From the NCBI GenBank assembly GCA_903823115.1, contig CAIJRN010000055.1, positions 29,229-93,228 on the forward strand: a DNA stretch of 64,000 nucleotides. The letters run 5' to 3'. The notes beneath the pieces are model-generated. The model did no database searches, was not told the DNA's origin, and saw only the letters and a list, made by a program, of their open reading frames with translations. This DNA comes from an uncultured cyanobacterium. Its GTDB lineage: Bacteria > Cyanobacteriota > Cyanobacteriia > PCC-6307 > Cyanobiaceae. The number at the start of each line of letters is the position of its first letter. The first letter of the stretch is position 1. This document shows, in pieces, positions 1-12,814 of this stretch. A program made the position numbers and the translations under genes.

Positions 1-2
1 GT

Positions 3-1634
3 ACGACTGCTGCACCTGCACCCTCGTCGACGTACCAACAACCGGTGTCGGCCCGTCCCCCGTCCAACTCCGGCGCAACTCAGCCTTTCGGCAGCGGCCT
101 TACCCTCACCGCATCCTTCATCAACCCGGGCGACAATGTCGCTCGCTTCCGGATCAGCCGTAACGACACCGTTCTCCGCCAGGTGGTGAGCTACGCCACC
201 AGCACCAAAGAAGCCAACGCCGAACCCGGCATCGACTACCTCCCGTCCTGTGGTGTGCTGGTGTTCCAGCCTGGTGAAACAAGCAAGCAGGTCGCCGTCG
301 CCCTCAGGCCGGAGGTCATCACCAGGCTGCGCAGTGCCGCCGTGTCCCTGGCCGTGGCAGAACTCCCGGACACCGGCCAACAGGAGCTGCACTTCAATCT
401 CGACACGGCCGCTGCCGATACCGTCGCCACCGTCCTCTCCGATTTCTGCCTGGAACCGGGCAGCGAAGATAACAGCGCCATCCTTTCCTTCCGTGCCGAC
501 ACCAACAGTATTCCGAGCGATCTCAGCGACCTGAAGCTCATAATCCACCAGCGGACTGCAGCCGATTCCTTCACCCTCTTGGCAAGCAGAATTGTCTCAA
601 TCGCTGATCTGCTGCAACCTGCCTCAGCCGCGAATGCTGATGAAGTTCTTCAAACCTTCGATCAGGACGGCAAGGCCAATGGCCAGATCAGCGTTCGCCT
701 GGCGCTCAACCTTGCCGCTGATGCCGATCAGCCCAGGCTCTCGCTGCTGGCACCGGCTCTCAGCTGGTCTGCAACGGTTCAGCTCGTGGGTGACAGCGCC
801 ATCCAGTTCTCGCAGGATGCTCCACTCACCTGCTGGCGCGCCGACAGCGGTAACGACACGGTGAGCTTCGCGTTGCAGGCGGCTGGCCGACGCGAGACTC
901 TGCTGCAAGGCGCCCTCGGAGGAGCGGCCGGCAGCATTTCCCCGGCCAATGCCCTCGCCAGCGGCTGGCAGACCAGCGAGGGCAGGGCCGTTGGCAGTCG
1001 CGCCTCGATCGAGATTGACAACCTCACGGGCAGCACCTGGATCCCCACCGCCAGTCGCGAGGGCATCCCCTTGGCGCTCACCGACCTCAGCCTCGCTGGC
1101 GATCAGGTCACCGCCAGCTTCGCGGGTGGCGCGACCGCCGTTTTCTGGCAGTCCACCGGCACAGCCACCACCGCAGCAGCCAGCAGGCCCGCCCTGGAGG
1201 TGCAGCGCCTCGCCGGCTTTGCCAACAGCATCGCCCTCTACTCCGTCGATGCCATCACCGGCAGTGTCGATGGCTTCGAACCAGGCGATCCCGACTATCT
1301 GCGGGCTGCCCTCGCCCGAGCCAAGGCCGAAGATCTCCTCCTCGATTCCGGTACCCTTCCTGAATACGGCCAATCAGCTACATTTACTAACCTCGCCATT
1401 AACACGAGCAAGAGCTACGGTGTGCTGCTTCTCCGGAATGGCGATCCTGCCACCATCTTCAGCTCTTTTTCAAACGCCAACCCTGGCGCTGAAACTCAAA
1501 TGATCCACCTCGCTAATGAGGCCAATACGATGGTCATCGGCATTGAGGATATCGCCATCGCTTCGCCTTTCAGCGACATTGACTTCAACGATGTCGTGCT
1601 TCGCGTGACCAACATTTCCCTGCCCATCCTGTGA
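3..1634 (+). CDS. DUF4114 domain exported/surface protein, 3' part
   Basis: This frame is open to the left edge with no stop before the first visible GTG (45), so it is probably the C-terminal part of a longer protein whose start lies outside the window. The last 70 residues match DUF4114, with a conserved acidic ending (SDIDFNDVVLRV), a domain common at the C-terminus of cyanobacterial surface or secreted proteins. Residues about 15-110 look like a Calx-beta-type beta-sandwich (FRISRNDT, EPGIDYLP, FQPGETSKQV). The rest is Ala/Ser/Thr-rich with few charges, as in adhesin-like proteins. No transmembrane segment or PEP-CTERM anchor is seen. A role in surface display or calcium binding is inferred from the families only; substrate and partners cannot be read from the sequence. 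Confidence 0.75.
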   Translation, partial: TTAAPAPSSTYQQPVSARPPSNSGATQPFGSGLTLTASFINPGDNVARFRISRNDTVLRQVVSYATSTKEANAEPGIDYLPSCGVLVFQPGETSKQVAVALRPEVITRLRSAAVSLAVAELPDTGQQELHFNLDTAAADTVATVLSDFCLEPGSEDNSAILSFRADTNSIPSDLSDLKLIIHQRTAADSFTLLASRIVSIADLLQPASAANADEVLQTFDQDGKANGQISVRLALNLAADADQPRLSLLAPALSWSATVQLVGDSAIQFSQDAPLTCWRADSGNDTVSFALQAAGRRETLLQGALGGAAGSISPANALASGWQTSEGRAVGSRASIEIDNLTGSTWIPTASREGIPLALTDLSLAGDQVTASFAGGATAVFWQSTGTATTAAASRPALEVQRLAGFANSIALYSVDAITGSVDGFEPGDPDYLRAALARAKAEDLLLDSGTLPEYGQSATFTNLAINTSKSYGVLLLRNGDPATIFSSFSNANPGAETQMIHLANEANTMVIGIEDIAIASPFSDIDFNDVVLRVTNISLPIL

Positions 1635-1991
1635 TCGATAGGCTGGAATCCTCCTCTCCAAGGGCTTTCCCGTTCTGGTCTGAATGCGGTCCTTGATTCA
1701 TCCATAGAGCGCGCCCATGTTGTTTGAGTGATTCCCTGCAGTGCGCGACTCCCGCCTGCTGACCAGGAACCTTCTCTCTGCCGCCATAGTCTTTCTCCTG
1801 GTCGACGTGAGCTCCTTGTGAAAAGCCGATCACCATCACAGAACAGAAAGTTTCAACTGTTGCCCTGCTCCCTTAGGGGCAATTCATACTCTCCCTCCCA
1901 GGGAGCTGCGGCAACTCCCTGGGAGGGTAATCCTGGCCAAGAGCTGTGAATCGGCGGTATGCGTCCTCAGTCGATTGACTGAGTCGCTCCC
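1635..1991. other. Gene-less spacer between convergent genes
   Basis: This 357-bp stretch separates the plus-strand DUF4114 gene from the minus-strand aldo/keto reductase. The short open frames in it have no recognisable domain and I do not call any. It contains a strong 13-bp inverted repeat (listed separately) and, just before it, a weaker 6-bp one (TTGCCC 1861-1866 with GGGCAA 1878-1883). Confidence 0.6.
1894..1928. terminator. Perfect 13-bp inverted repeat, possible bidirectional terminator
   Basis: The arms CCCTCCCAGGGAG (1894-1906) and CTCCCTGGGAGGG (1916-1928) are exact reverse complements around a 9-nt loop. It lies between two convergent genes, where a terminator is expected. There is no clear T-tract on either side, so it may be a Rho-independent-like hairpin, an RNA-stability element or a protein-binding palindrome. 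Confidence 0.5.
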
Positions 1992-3203
1992 TCAGTCCTG
2001 CTGCCGCCGCTTCACGGGGCTGCCACCCAGTCGCTGGCGCAGGCTTCTGAGCAGAGCTGGAATCTCCTCGGCCCAAGGGCTCTCCCCCAAGACGGCCCGC
2101 AGTTCCGTTTCGCTCACCTGTTGGTCGAATGCATCCGCATTCTCACCGGGGAACCAGTGCCCCCCCTCCCCCAACAGGCGATAGCGGGCCCGGCAGTAGT
2201 CCTCCAGGCCCCAGGCCTCCAGCAGAGTGTGGAGCCAGAGCAGCAGCGGCAGGTTGATGCCACCCGGGGTGTCCTGCCACTCCGGCAGTCCCTGCTGCCA
2301 AGTGTCCAGCCAGCGCCGGCCCAGGGCCTGGCGGCGGGCCGCCTCCAACCGCTCCAGGATCGGCGGCAACAGCTGGTTCGCCTGAGGCAGCAGGGCCACC
2401 GCCTCCAGATGCAGATCGAGATCGGCGGGCCGCGCCGCGCCGACGCTGATCGTGTGGATGCCCGGGGCCGAGAGGCAGAAGAGGTCGTTGAAGACGATCG
2501 GATGCAGCGGCTCGCAGAGCTCGCTGAAGCGCGGTGCCGGGGTGTGCAGATGGCCGCCCTTGTCGGTGGGGCTGATCACGAACACGCCCATGTCGTGGGC
2601 CCGGGCCGCCGCCAGGGCGGGGCTGTTGTCCTGGCGGATGAAATACCAGTGGAGATTGATGTAATCGAAGCAGTCGCTCGCAATCGCCTCAAGAATCACC
2701 GGCAAGGGCGCGTGGGTGGAGAGGCCGATATGGGCGAGGCGGCCCGCGGCCTGCCAGCGCTGGGCCACGGCCAGGCAGCCTCCCGGGCGCAGCACCTGCT
2801 CGAGCAGTTCAGCGTTGTTGACCCCATGGAACCCAAGCAGATCGAGGCACTCGCCGCGGGCCTCCAGGCCCAGGCGCTCGACGCTGAGGGCCAGTGCCTG
2901 CTCAAAGACCGCCGGATCGGCATTCGGCGCCAGCTTGGTCTGCAGGATGCGCTGCGGATCGGGCACCTCCGCCAGCAGCCAGCCCAGCTGGCGCTCGGAA
3001 CTGCCGTAGCCGCGGGCCGTTTCGATGTGATGGGCACCGACCGCCACGGCCCGTTCCAGGATGGCGCGCAGGTTGTCCTGGCTGGCGGTGGTGATCTCAG
3101 CGGGCGGCAGGTCGCTCCAGCTCTGCTGAAAACGCATGCCCCCCATGGACAGAACCGGCATCGCCAGCTCGGTGCGGCCGAAACGACGGGTTGGGAGTTT
3201 CAA
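1992..3203 (-). CDS. Aldo/keto reductase
   Basis: NAD(P)H-dependent oxidoreductase of the AKR superfamily, about 403 residues from a TTG at 3203. That start keeps the first strand of the barrel (RRFGRTELAMPVLSMGG); an ATG at 3161 would remove it. The active-site region reads HIETARGYGSSERQLG at residues 59-74: the Tyr is Y66, and the usual Asp of the DTA motif is Glu61. Lys90 (LQTKLAPN) and the later FHGVN histidine complete the expected tetrad. The protein is longer than a minimal AKR (about 300-330 residues) because of a C-terminal helical region. It lies 28 bp after the ferredoxin gene in the same direction, so electron supply from that ferredoxin or a shared role is possible, but no substrate can be assigned. 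Confidence 0.85.
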   Translation of the reverse strand: MKLPTRRFGRTELAMPVLSMGGMRFQQSWSDLPPAEITTASQDNLRAILERAVAVGAHHIETARGYGSSERQLGWLLAEVPDPQRILQTKLAPNADPAVFEQALALSVERLGLEARGECLDLLGFHGVNNAELLEQVLRPGGCLAVAQRWQAAGRLAHIGLSTHAPLPVILEAIASDCFDYINLHWYFIRQDNSPALAAARAHDMGVFVISPTDKGGHLHTPAPRFSELCEPLHPIVFNDLFCLSAPGIHTISVGAARPADLDLHLEAVALLPQANQLLPPILERLEAARRQALGRRWLDTWQQGLPEWQDTPGGINLPLLLWLHTLLEAWGLEDYCRARYRLLGEGGHWFPGENADAFDQQVSETELRAVLGESPWAEEIPALLRSLRQRLGGSPVKRRQQD

Positions 3204-3231
3204 GACGGCGGGGCGGGTCAGGGGCGCGGGG

Positions 3232-3747
3232 TCAGGGACGCAGGATCGTGGCGGCCTCGATCGCCGCGATGGCGCGGGGCAGGGTGCGCTTGCGGCGCGC
3301 GGGTGACGGCACACCCAGGGGCAGGATTTCCTGCTGCTCCAGCTGGGCTTCGAGAGTCGGCAGCTGCTCGTAGGCCACCCAGTGGATGCAGTCCACCGGA
3401 CAGGTGTCGATCGCCTCCTGAATGCGATCGGTGCTGTCGCCATCCTGGCGAATCGCCCGGGAGCGGCCCCAGGTGGGCTCCACCAGGAAGGTGTTGCAGG
3501 CGACATGGGCGCAGTAGCGGCAGCCGATGCAGACCACCTCATCCACCCAGACCGCCTTCTGGCGCAAGGCACCGCCCAGGATCGGCTCCAGGCCGCTGGG
3601 GCGCGCTCCAGGCCCCGGACTGGCCACACGGAAGGCGAGCGCCGGATCAACGGCGAAGTCCCCAGCTGGATCGTGAAGGGAGGCCAAGGGGGAAGGAGTC
3701 AGGAGTTCAGCTGTCCCAGCGGGTGACCACCAGTTCGATGCTGCCAT
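3232..3747 (-). CDS. 4Fe-4S ferredoxin (Ycf35-linked type)
   Basis: Small soluble electron carrier. With the ATG at 3747 it has 171 residues; cysteines are at C73, C76, C79, C84, C116 and C120, in the segments VCIGCRYCAHVACNTF and TCPVDCIHW. C73, C76, C79 and C116 (CxxCxxC...CP) fit one 4Fe-4S cluster; C84 sits where I expect a non-cysteine in relatives and C120 is extra. The N-terminal 60 residues and the Arg-rich C-terminus are not part of the cluster fold. The start is uncertain: the ATG at 3747 overlaps the ycf35-like gene by 41 bp, whereas a TTG at 3687 would begin just after its stop. The order DUF2997, Ycf35, ferredoxin recurs in cyanobacteria, which supports a shared but poorly characterised function. 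Confidence 0.85.
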   Translation of the reverse strand: MAASNWWSPAGTAELLTPSPLASLHDPAGDFAVDPALAFRVASPGPGARPSGLEPILGGALRQKAVWVDEVVCIGCRYCAHVACNTFLVEPTWGRSRAIRQDGDSTDRIQEAIDTCPVDCIHWVAYEQLPTLEAQLEQQEILPLGVPSPARRKRTLPRAIAAIEAATILRP

Positions 3748-4099
3748 CGAGCTGGTTGGTCTGCTCGCTCACCTGGAAGCCCTCCTCGGAGCTGGCCGCC
3801 AGGATTGTGCGCAAGGCATAGCGCTGATGCAGCTGGGCCAGGAAGCGTTCCACCGGCACGGGCTGCTTCCACAGATCGAGATCGGTCACCAGTTCATAGC
3901 TGCCGGTGTCGGCGTTGAGGCGGAAGCCGATGTCGGCGCCGCCCTCCTGGGGGATCGCCAGCTCGGCCGTCACGGTCTGGCCGCGATAGCCACGCACCTG
4001 CAGGCTGCCCTCCTGGGGAGGATGGCCCAGATCCGTGAGGGCGGCGACCAGGGTCTGGTGATCGCGCAGCTCGGTGGTGACGGTGCTGAAGTGCGACAT
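3707..4099 (-). CDS. ycf35: Ycf35 / DUF1257 protein
   Basis: A 130-residue protein of the DUF1257 family, whose plastid member is Ycf35. The N-terminus MSHFSTVTTELRD and the block around FRLNADTGSYELVTDLDLW are typical of the family. It has no transmembrane segment or signal peptide, so it should be cytosolic or thylakoid-peripheral. It lies between the DUF2997 gene and the ferredoxin gene, all in one direction, as in many cyanobacteria. The biochemical role is not established for the family, and nothing in the sequence (no metal site, no nucleotide motif) gives one. Confidence 0.9.
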   Translation of the reverse strand: MSHFSTVTTELRDHQTLVAALTDLGHPPQEGSLQVRGYRGQTVTAELAIPQEGGADIGFRLNADTGSYELVTDLDLWKQPVPVERFLAQLHQRYALRTILAASSEEGFQVSEQTNQLDGSIELVVTRWDS

Positions 4100-4197
4100 C
4101 GGATCAGGGGGAACGGAACGTCAGAAACGCGGAGCCCGAGGGGACCGCTGAACCCAGCAGGAGTGGCAGGTGCTGAGGGAGTGGAACAGGGGGCAAC

Positions 4198-4413
4198 TCA
4201 GGTGGATTGAGGCTGGTCGAGGGGCTGCCGCTCCAGCTCCTGGACGGGCTGGCTCAAGAAGGCCTCGGCGGTGCTGCGCCGCTGCTGAACCTGGCCGAGG
4301 CGCGCCTCGATCCGTTCGGTCAACGGTTCGCAGCCGACACCCTGCACCCCTTCCACCAGTTCCTCAACCAGCCCATCAGGCCGGATCCGGAAGCGGATGG
4401 TGCGCTGGGCCAT
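4198..4413 (-). CDS. DUF2997 small protein
   Basis: A 71-residue protein from the ATG at 4413. An upstream extension in the same frame is possible, but the family starts at MAQRTIRFRIRPDGLVEE. That beta-strand block, followed by a Gly-Cys turn (VQGVGCEPLT) and an amphipathic helix, fits DUF2997. DUF2997 proteins regularly sit beside Ycf35 and a ferredoxin in cyanobacteria, as here; the gap to ycf35 is 98 bp. Function unknown. It is too small for an enzyme and may be a chaperone-like or regulatory partner of its neighbours (inference). Confidence 0.8.
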   Translation of the reverse strand: MAQRTIRFRIRPDGLVEELVEGVQGVGCEPLTERIEARLGQVQQRRSTAEAFLSQPVQELERQPLDQPQST

Positions 4414-4474
4414 GCCGTTGCCTGCACGGAGTCCGACAAGAGTAACGGGATTGTTCCTGCCGTGGAGCAGCCCG

Positions 4475-5287
4475 TCATTGCAACAACCCTTCATCCACTA
4501 ACGTCTGCAGCCGTTCCAGCACCTCAGGCTGCTCCAGTTGCTCCAGCGCCAGTCGGGCCTCGTCGCGCACGCTGGGCTCGGCGTCGTGGAGCATCGCGTG
4601 CAACAGCGATTCCACCGCCTCCTGCTGGCGGGGTTCGACCAGATCGGTATAGAGGCGGCCCAGACCCCAGGCGCTGTTGCTGCGCACCGCCGGCTCACTG
4701 TCGATCCGCAGGCTGAGCAGCAGCTGGGAGGCGGCGGGATCCGCCTTGGCCGGCCCCGTGCCGCCGGCGTCAGCCAGGGAGCTGGCCGCCCAGAGACGCA
4801 CCGCCGCCACGTCCAGCTGCAGGGAGCGGATCAGGGGATTGAGCACCGGTGCATCGGGATAGTTACCCAGACTCCAGGCCACCGCCTTGCGCACATAGCC
4901 GTTGTCATCCCCGGCCAGCAGGGCCAGCAGGGGCTCGACCGCCAGAGGATGGGGGTTACGGCCGAGGGCATAGACAGCACTCATCCGCAGAATCGGGCAG
5001 CTGGCCGCCAACAGGGGCAACAGCAAGGGCACGGCCCGGGGATCCCGGTGTTCACAGAAAATGCGCAGACCCTGCATGCGCTGCTCCTGGGAGCCACTCA
5101 GCCAGGTGATGCCGGCATCACACTCCGCCGCCACATCCAGCGCCGTCAGCTCGGCGGTGTCGAGCTCATCGAGCGGATCGCCCAGCAACTCCTGGGCCAG
5201 CTCAAGGGCAAGCACCTCCGGATCGAGCACCAGATCGCTGGAGCTGTCGGGGAAAGGTAAGACGTAGGGCTGGACGTCGTCCGGCAT
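4475..5287 (-). CDS. HEAT-repeat protein
   Basis: About 270 residues from the ATG at 5287; the open frame runs further upstream but without family-like sequence, and a GTG at 5299 is the only close alternative. After an acidic N-terminus rich in Leu, Glu and Asp it consists of HEAT/PBS-lyase-type helical repeats about 31 residues apart (for example DPRAVPLLLPLL, HPLAVEPLLALL, NPLIRSL, AVRSNSAWGLGRLY, EPSVRDEARLALEQL). Such solenoids bind proteins. Cyanobacterial relatives include phycobilin-lyase partners and the IscA-interacting protein IaiH; I cannot tell which applies. It precedes DUF2997-ycf35-ferredoxin in the same direction, so an iron-sulfur or photosynthetic assembly role is plausible but inferred. 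Confidence 0.8.
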   Translation of the reverse strand: MPDDVQPYVLPFPDSSSDLVLDPEVLALELAQELLGDPLDELDTAELTALDVAAECDAGITWLSGSQEQRMQGLRIFCEHRDPRAVPLLLPLLAASCPILRMSAVYALGRNPHPLAVEPLLALLAGDDNGYVRKAVAWSLGNYPDAPVLNPLIRSLQLDVAAVRLWAASSLADAGGTGPAKADPAASQLLLSLRIDSEPAVRSNSAWGLGRLYTDLVEPRQQEAVESLLHAMLHDAEPSVRDEARLALEQLEQPEVLERLQTLVDEGLLQ

Positions 5288-5313
5288 GGGGCCATCCACG
5301 TCGGCAGATTCTC

Positions 5314-5451
5314 TCAGCCCACCGGCGCCGGCGCCGCCATGTCTCCGGGAAGCCAGATCCGGGCACTGACCGCAAACAGGGCCAGGCCGAACAGAAGCAC
5401 GATGGCGGCCGGCAGCAGGGTGGAACGGAAGAACTGCACGGAAAGGCTCAA
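5314..5451 (-). CDS. Small single-TM protein
   Basis: A 45-codon frame read by hand from TTG 5451 (or GTG 5439) to the TGA at 5314-5316. Translation shows one clear hydrophobic helix (STLLPAAIVLLFGLALFAV) followed by SARIWLPGDMAAPAPVG. The positive residue before the helix and the short exposed tail suit a thylakoid or plasma-membrane miniprotein. It lies just upstream of the HEAT-repeat gene on the same strand. Against it: no ATG start and no clear ribosome-binding site. I have no firm family match; the hydrophobic, in-frame composition is the main support. Confidence 0.5.
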   Translation of the reverse strand: MSLSVQFFRSTLLPAAIVLLFGLALFAVSARIWLPGDMAAPAPVG

Positions 5452-5742
5452 CAAGGGTGGCCATCATCGCAAGGGCAGCCCTTGGAACGGCGCCTGGCGA
5501 GCCCCACCCAGGAGACAGAGACAGAGACAGCCGTGAAGGGGCCCAGGCGCGCTGACTCGCCGAAATCACGATTGCCACAATCGATCTCGAGCAACAGGCG
5601 CCCCTGAAGCGTTGACACCGGCAAGACCCAGCTGAGACCGCATGGGGCAGCGGCAGGCAGCGGCCTGGATCGTTGAGCTCGCAATGATCGCTGTGCGACA
5701 CGCTCCTAGGGTTCGCCGATTCGACCTGGCTGCACGTCGCCG

Positions 5743-7053
5743 ATGACCCGACCCGCCCCCGAGGCCCCGCCGGCCAAGGATCTCTCGCCAGCTGCGGTGC
5801 CCCCCTGGCGGCGGTTGCTGGCGGTGGGAGCCGAAGGCGTGGCCAGCGGCACCCCCTACATGGTCGGCAGCAAGTTGTTGCAGGGCTGGCTCAGCTCCAG
5901 CGGCATTCCCCTGGGCCTGATCGGCCTGCTGAGCCTGGCGGAACTGCCCTACACCCTGAAGATGTTCTGGGCGCCCCTGCTGGATCGCTGGCCGATCCCC
6001 TGGCCTGACCGGCGGCGGGGCTGGTTGCTGGTGCTGCAGCTGGCCCTGATCGCCATGATCGCGGCGATGGCGCTGCTGCAGCCCCACAACGATTCCCACA
6101 ACCTGACGCTGATCGGCGTGGCCGCCCTGGTGCTGGCCGTACTCAGCGCCAGCCAGGACGTGATGGTCGATGCGTATCGCACCGATCTGTTGCCGGAGGA
6201 GGAGCGCGGCGGCGGCGCTGCCGCCGGAGCCCTGGGCTACAGGGCCGCGATGCTGGCGATCGGGGCCGGCGGCTTCTATCTGGCCGGCAAGCTGGGTTGG
6301 CCCGCTGCCTTTCTGGGTTCCGCCGGCCTGCTGGCGGCCGTGGTGCCCTTCACCCTCACGGCCCCGAGGCTCGTCCCCCTGGCCCATCCGCCCCGCAGCC
6401 TCAAGGAAGCGGTGATCGGGCCGGCGCGGGAGTTCCTGAAGCGCACCGGCAAGAAACGGGCCCTGCAACTGCTCGCCCTGGTGATGCTCTACCGCTGGCC
6501 GGAGGGACTGCTCAACCTGATGGCGGTGCCCTTCATGCTCAAGGTGGGCTTCACCGCCGAGCAGATCGGCATGGTCAACGGGGCCTGGGGCGTCGCCGCC
6601 ACCATGGCCGGCGTCGCCGCCGGTGGCGTGCTCTTCGCCCCCCTCGGTCTGAACCGCGCTCTGTGGGTGTTCGGCCTGGTCGGCAGCCTCACCAACCTGG
6701 CCTACTGGGGGCTGGCGAAATTCGGTGGTGGTCTCACGGGCCTGCTGCTGACCGTGAGCGTGGAGCATTTCGCCCACGGCATGCTCACCGCCGCCTTCCT
6801 GGCGCTGTTGATGAGCCTCTGCAATCCGCGCTTCTCAGCCACCCAGTACGCCCTGCTCTCCGGTGTGTACGCCCTGAGCCGCTCGCTGCTGGCCGTGCCC
6901 TCGGGATTCGTCGCCCAGGCCGTGGGCTGGAGCAGCTTCTTTGCCCTGACCCTGGCCGCCGCCGTACCCTCCTTTCTGCTGATGGCGGTGCTCACCCCCT
7001 GGCAGGAGAGTGTGCCCCGCGGCGCCTACGACCCGGCTCGCGATTCAAGCTGA
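5743..7053 (+). CDS. AmpG-like MFS permease
   Basis: A 436-residue polytopic membrane protein with about 12 predicted helices. The family pattern of AmpG/SLC33-type transporters is visible: GTPYMVGSKLLQGWL near residue 36, LPYTLKMFWAPLLDR at 69-82 and the signature QDVMVDAYRTDLL at 138-150. AmpG imports GlcNAc-anhydroMurNAc peptides for cell-wall recycling in Proteobacteria; cyanobacterial homologues are usually annotated this way, but the substrate is not proven. ATG 5743 is the first start after the divergent minus-strand genes. The gene is isolated, converging with rlmN. Confidence 0.85.
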   Translation: MTRPAPEAPPAKDLSPAAVPPWRRLLAVGAEGVASGTPYMVGSKLLQGWLSSSGIPLGLIGLLSLAELPYTLKMFWAPLLDRWPIPWPDRRRGWLLVLQLALIAMIAAMALLQPHNDSHNLTLIGVAALVLAVLSASQDVMVDAYRTDLLPEEERGGGAAAGALGYRAAMLAIGAGGFYLAGKLGWPAAFLGSAGLLAAVVPFTLTAPRLVPLAHPPRSLKEAVIGPAREFLKRTGKKRALQLLALVMLYRWPEGLLNLMAVPFMLKVGFTAEQIGMVNGAWGVAATMAGVAAGGVLFAPLGLNRALWVFGLVGSLTNLAYWGLAKFGGGLTGLLLTVSVEHFAHGMLTAAFLALLMSLCNPRFSATQYALLSGVYALSRSLLAVPSGFVAQAVGWSSFFALTLAAAVPSFLLMAVLTPWQESVPRGAYDPARDSS

Positions 7054-7159
7054 GTCAACCTCTGGAAACACAGCAGTTGATCGTCAAAAAGAATCCCACT
7101 GGCACCAGCATGGACATAACTTTTCTCTGATTTTCAGGCCGGATCGCGCGGACGTTCGA

Positions 7160-8263
7160 TCAGCCCCCAGCCAGGCGCCTTCGCAATTGCCCGCAGGCGG
7201 CATCCTGATCCAAGCCGCGGCTGGCCCGCACACTCACGGCCACGTGGCGATCCTGAAGGGCCCGGCGAAACGCCTCCACAGCCGCGGGGGATGGCCTCTG
7301 GAAATCCTCCTCCTCGATCGGGTTGTAGGCGATCAGATTCACATGGCTCTGGAAACCGCGCAGTTTTTTGGCCAGGGCCTCCGCGTGGCGCAGTTGATCG
7401 TTGACGCCGCCCAGCAGGATGTACTCGAAGCTCACCCGGCGGCCGGTGATCGCCACATAGTGGCGACAATCCTCCAGCAAGGCCTCCAGGGGGTAGGCCG
7501 AGGCGGTGGGGATTAACTCCTGCCGCAGCCGCTGATCGGGGGCATGGAGGCTCACCGCCAGGGTGAACTGAGCCCGGCCGAGCCGTTCCAGGGCCCGCTC
7601 CGCCAGAGTGGGCAGGGTGCGCGGCACACCCACCGTGCTGACTGTCATCTGACGCTGGGCCATGCCGAGATCGCGGCAGAGGCAGTCGATCGCGGCCAAC
7701 ACCGCATCGATGTTGAGCAGGGGCTCACCCATGCCCATGAACACCACATGGCTGGGGCGACGATCCATCGCCTCGCGGATGCTCAGCACCTGATCGACGA
7801 TTTCATGCACCGCCAGGGAGCGCTGCAGGCCGCCCTTGCCGGTGGCGCAGAAGCGGCAGGCCATCGAACAGCCCACCTGGCTGCTGACGCAGACCGTCAA
7901 GCGATCGCCACTGGGAATACCGACCGTTTCGAGACTGAGGCCATCGGCCGTGCCCAGCAGCAACTTGGTGGTGCCATCACGGGCATCACTGCGGTGCAAC
8001 AACGGCAGCCGACCGATGCTGGCGCCCTGAGCGGCACCTTCGCCGCTCAGCAGCGCCTCACGCCAGACCTTGGGCAACACGGTGATCGCCTCCAGGTTGC
8101 GGGCACCCTTGGCATAGATCCAATCGTGGACCTGCCTGCCGCGAAAGGCCGGTTGCCCCTGGCTCTGGGCCCACTGCTCCAGTTCAGAGAGGCCCAGTCC
8201 CAGCAGGGGAGTGAGCGCGGCCGGCTGCGGCCGGGAGGCTGAAGTCGGTGCAGGCGATGGCAC
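7160..8263 (-). CDS. rlmN: 23S rRNA (adenine2503-C2)-methyltransferase RlmN
   Basis: Radical-SAM enzyme that methylates C2 of A2503 in 23S rRNA and A37 of some tRNAs. The radical-SAM cysteines are C132, C136 and C139 (CSMACRFC), the SAM-binding GMGEPLLN follows, and the resolving cysteine is C357 in AACGQL near the end. The length of 367 residues is normal. The N-terminal 16 residues are low-complexity and may not all be translated. The start lies 130 bp after the hli gene on the same strand, so co-transcription is possible. Confidence 0.95.
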   Translation of the reverse strand: MPSPAPTSASRPQPAALTPLLGLGLSELEQWAQSQGQPAFRGRQVHDWIYAKGARNLEAITVLPKVWREALLSGEGAAQGASIGRLPLLHRSDARDGTTKLLLGTADGLSLETVGIPSGDRLTVCVSSQVGCSMACRFCATGKGGLQRSLAVHEIVDQVLSIREAMDRRPSHVVFMGMGEPLLNIDAVLAAIDCLCRDLGMAQRQMTVSTVGVPRTLPTLAERALERLGRAQFTLAVSLHAPDQRLRQELIPTASAYPLEALLEDCRHYVAITGRRVSFEYILLGGVNDQLRHAEALAKKLRGFQSHVNLIAYNPIEEEDFQRPSPAAVEAFRRALQDRHVAVSVRASRGLDQDAACGQLRRRLAGG

Positions 8264-8393
8264 CGCAGTGCTGGAGGCCGCCGCCGGGCCGACCCCAACC
8301 TCTGCAAGGGCTGAAGCCGGATCATCGGGCCCTGGGGCGGGCGCAGGGGCAGGGAGACTGGTCAGGACAGGGATGGCGAAAGGAAGGCAGCGC

Positions 8394-12720
<4,327 letters not shown>

Positions 12721-12814
12721 TCAGCGTGGTCGGCGCGCGATGAAGAGATTCAGGGAAGGAAGCTGGGAAACCAGGGGCGACGGGACGCCGCTCACGTTCA
12801 TCCGGGACAGGCGC

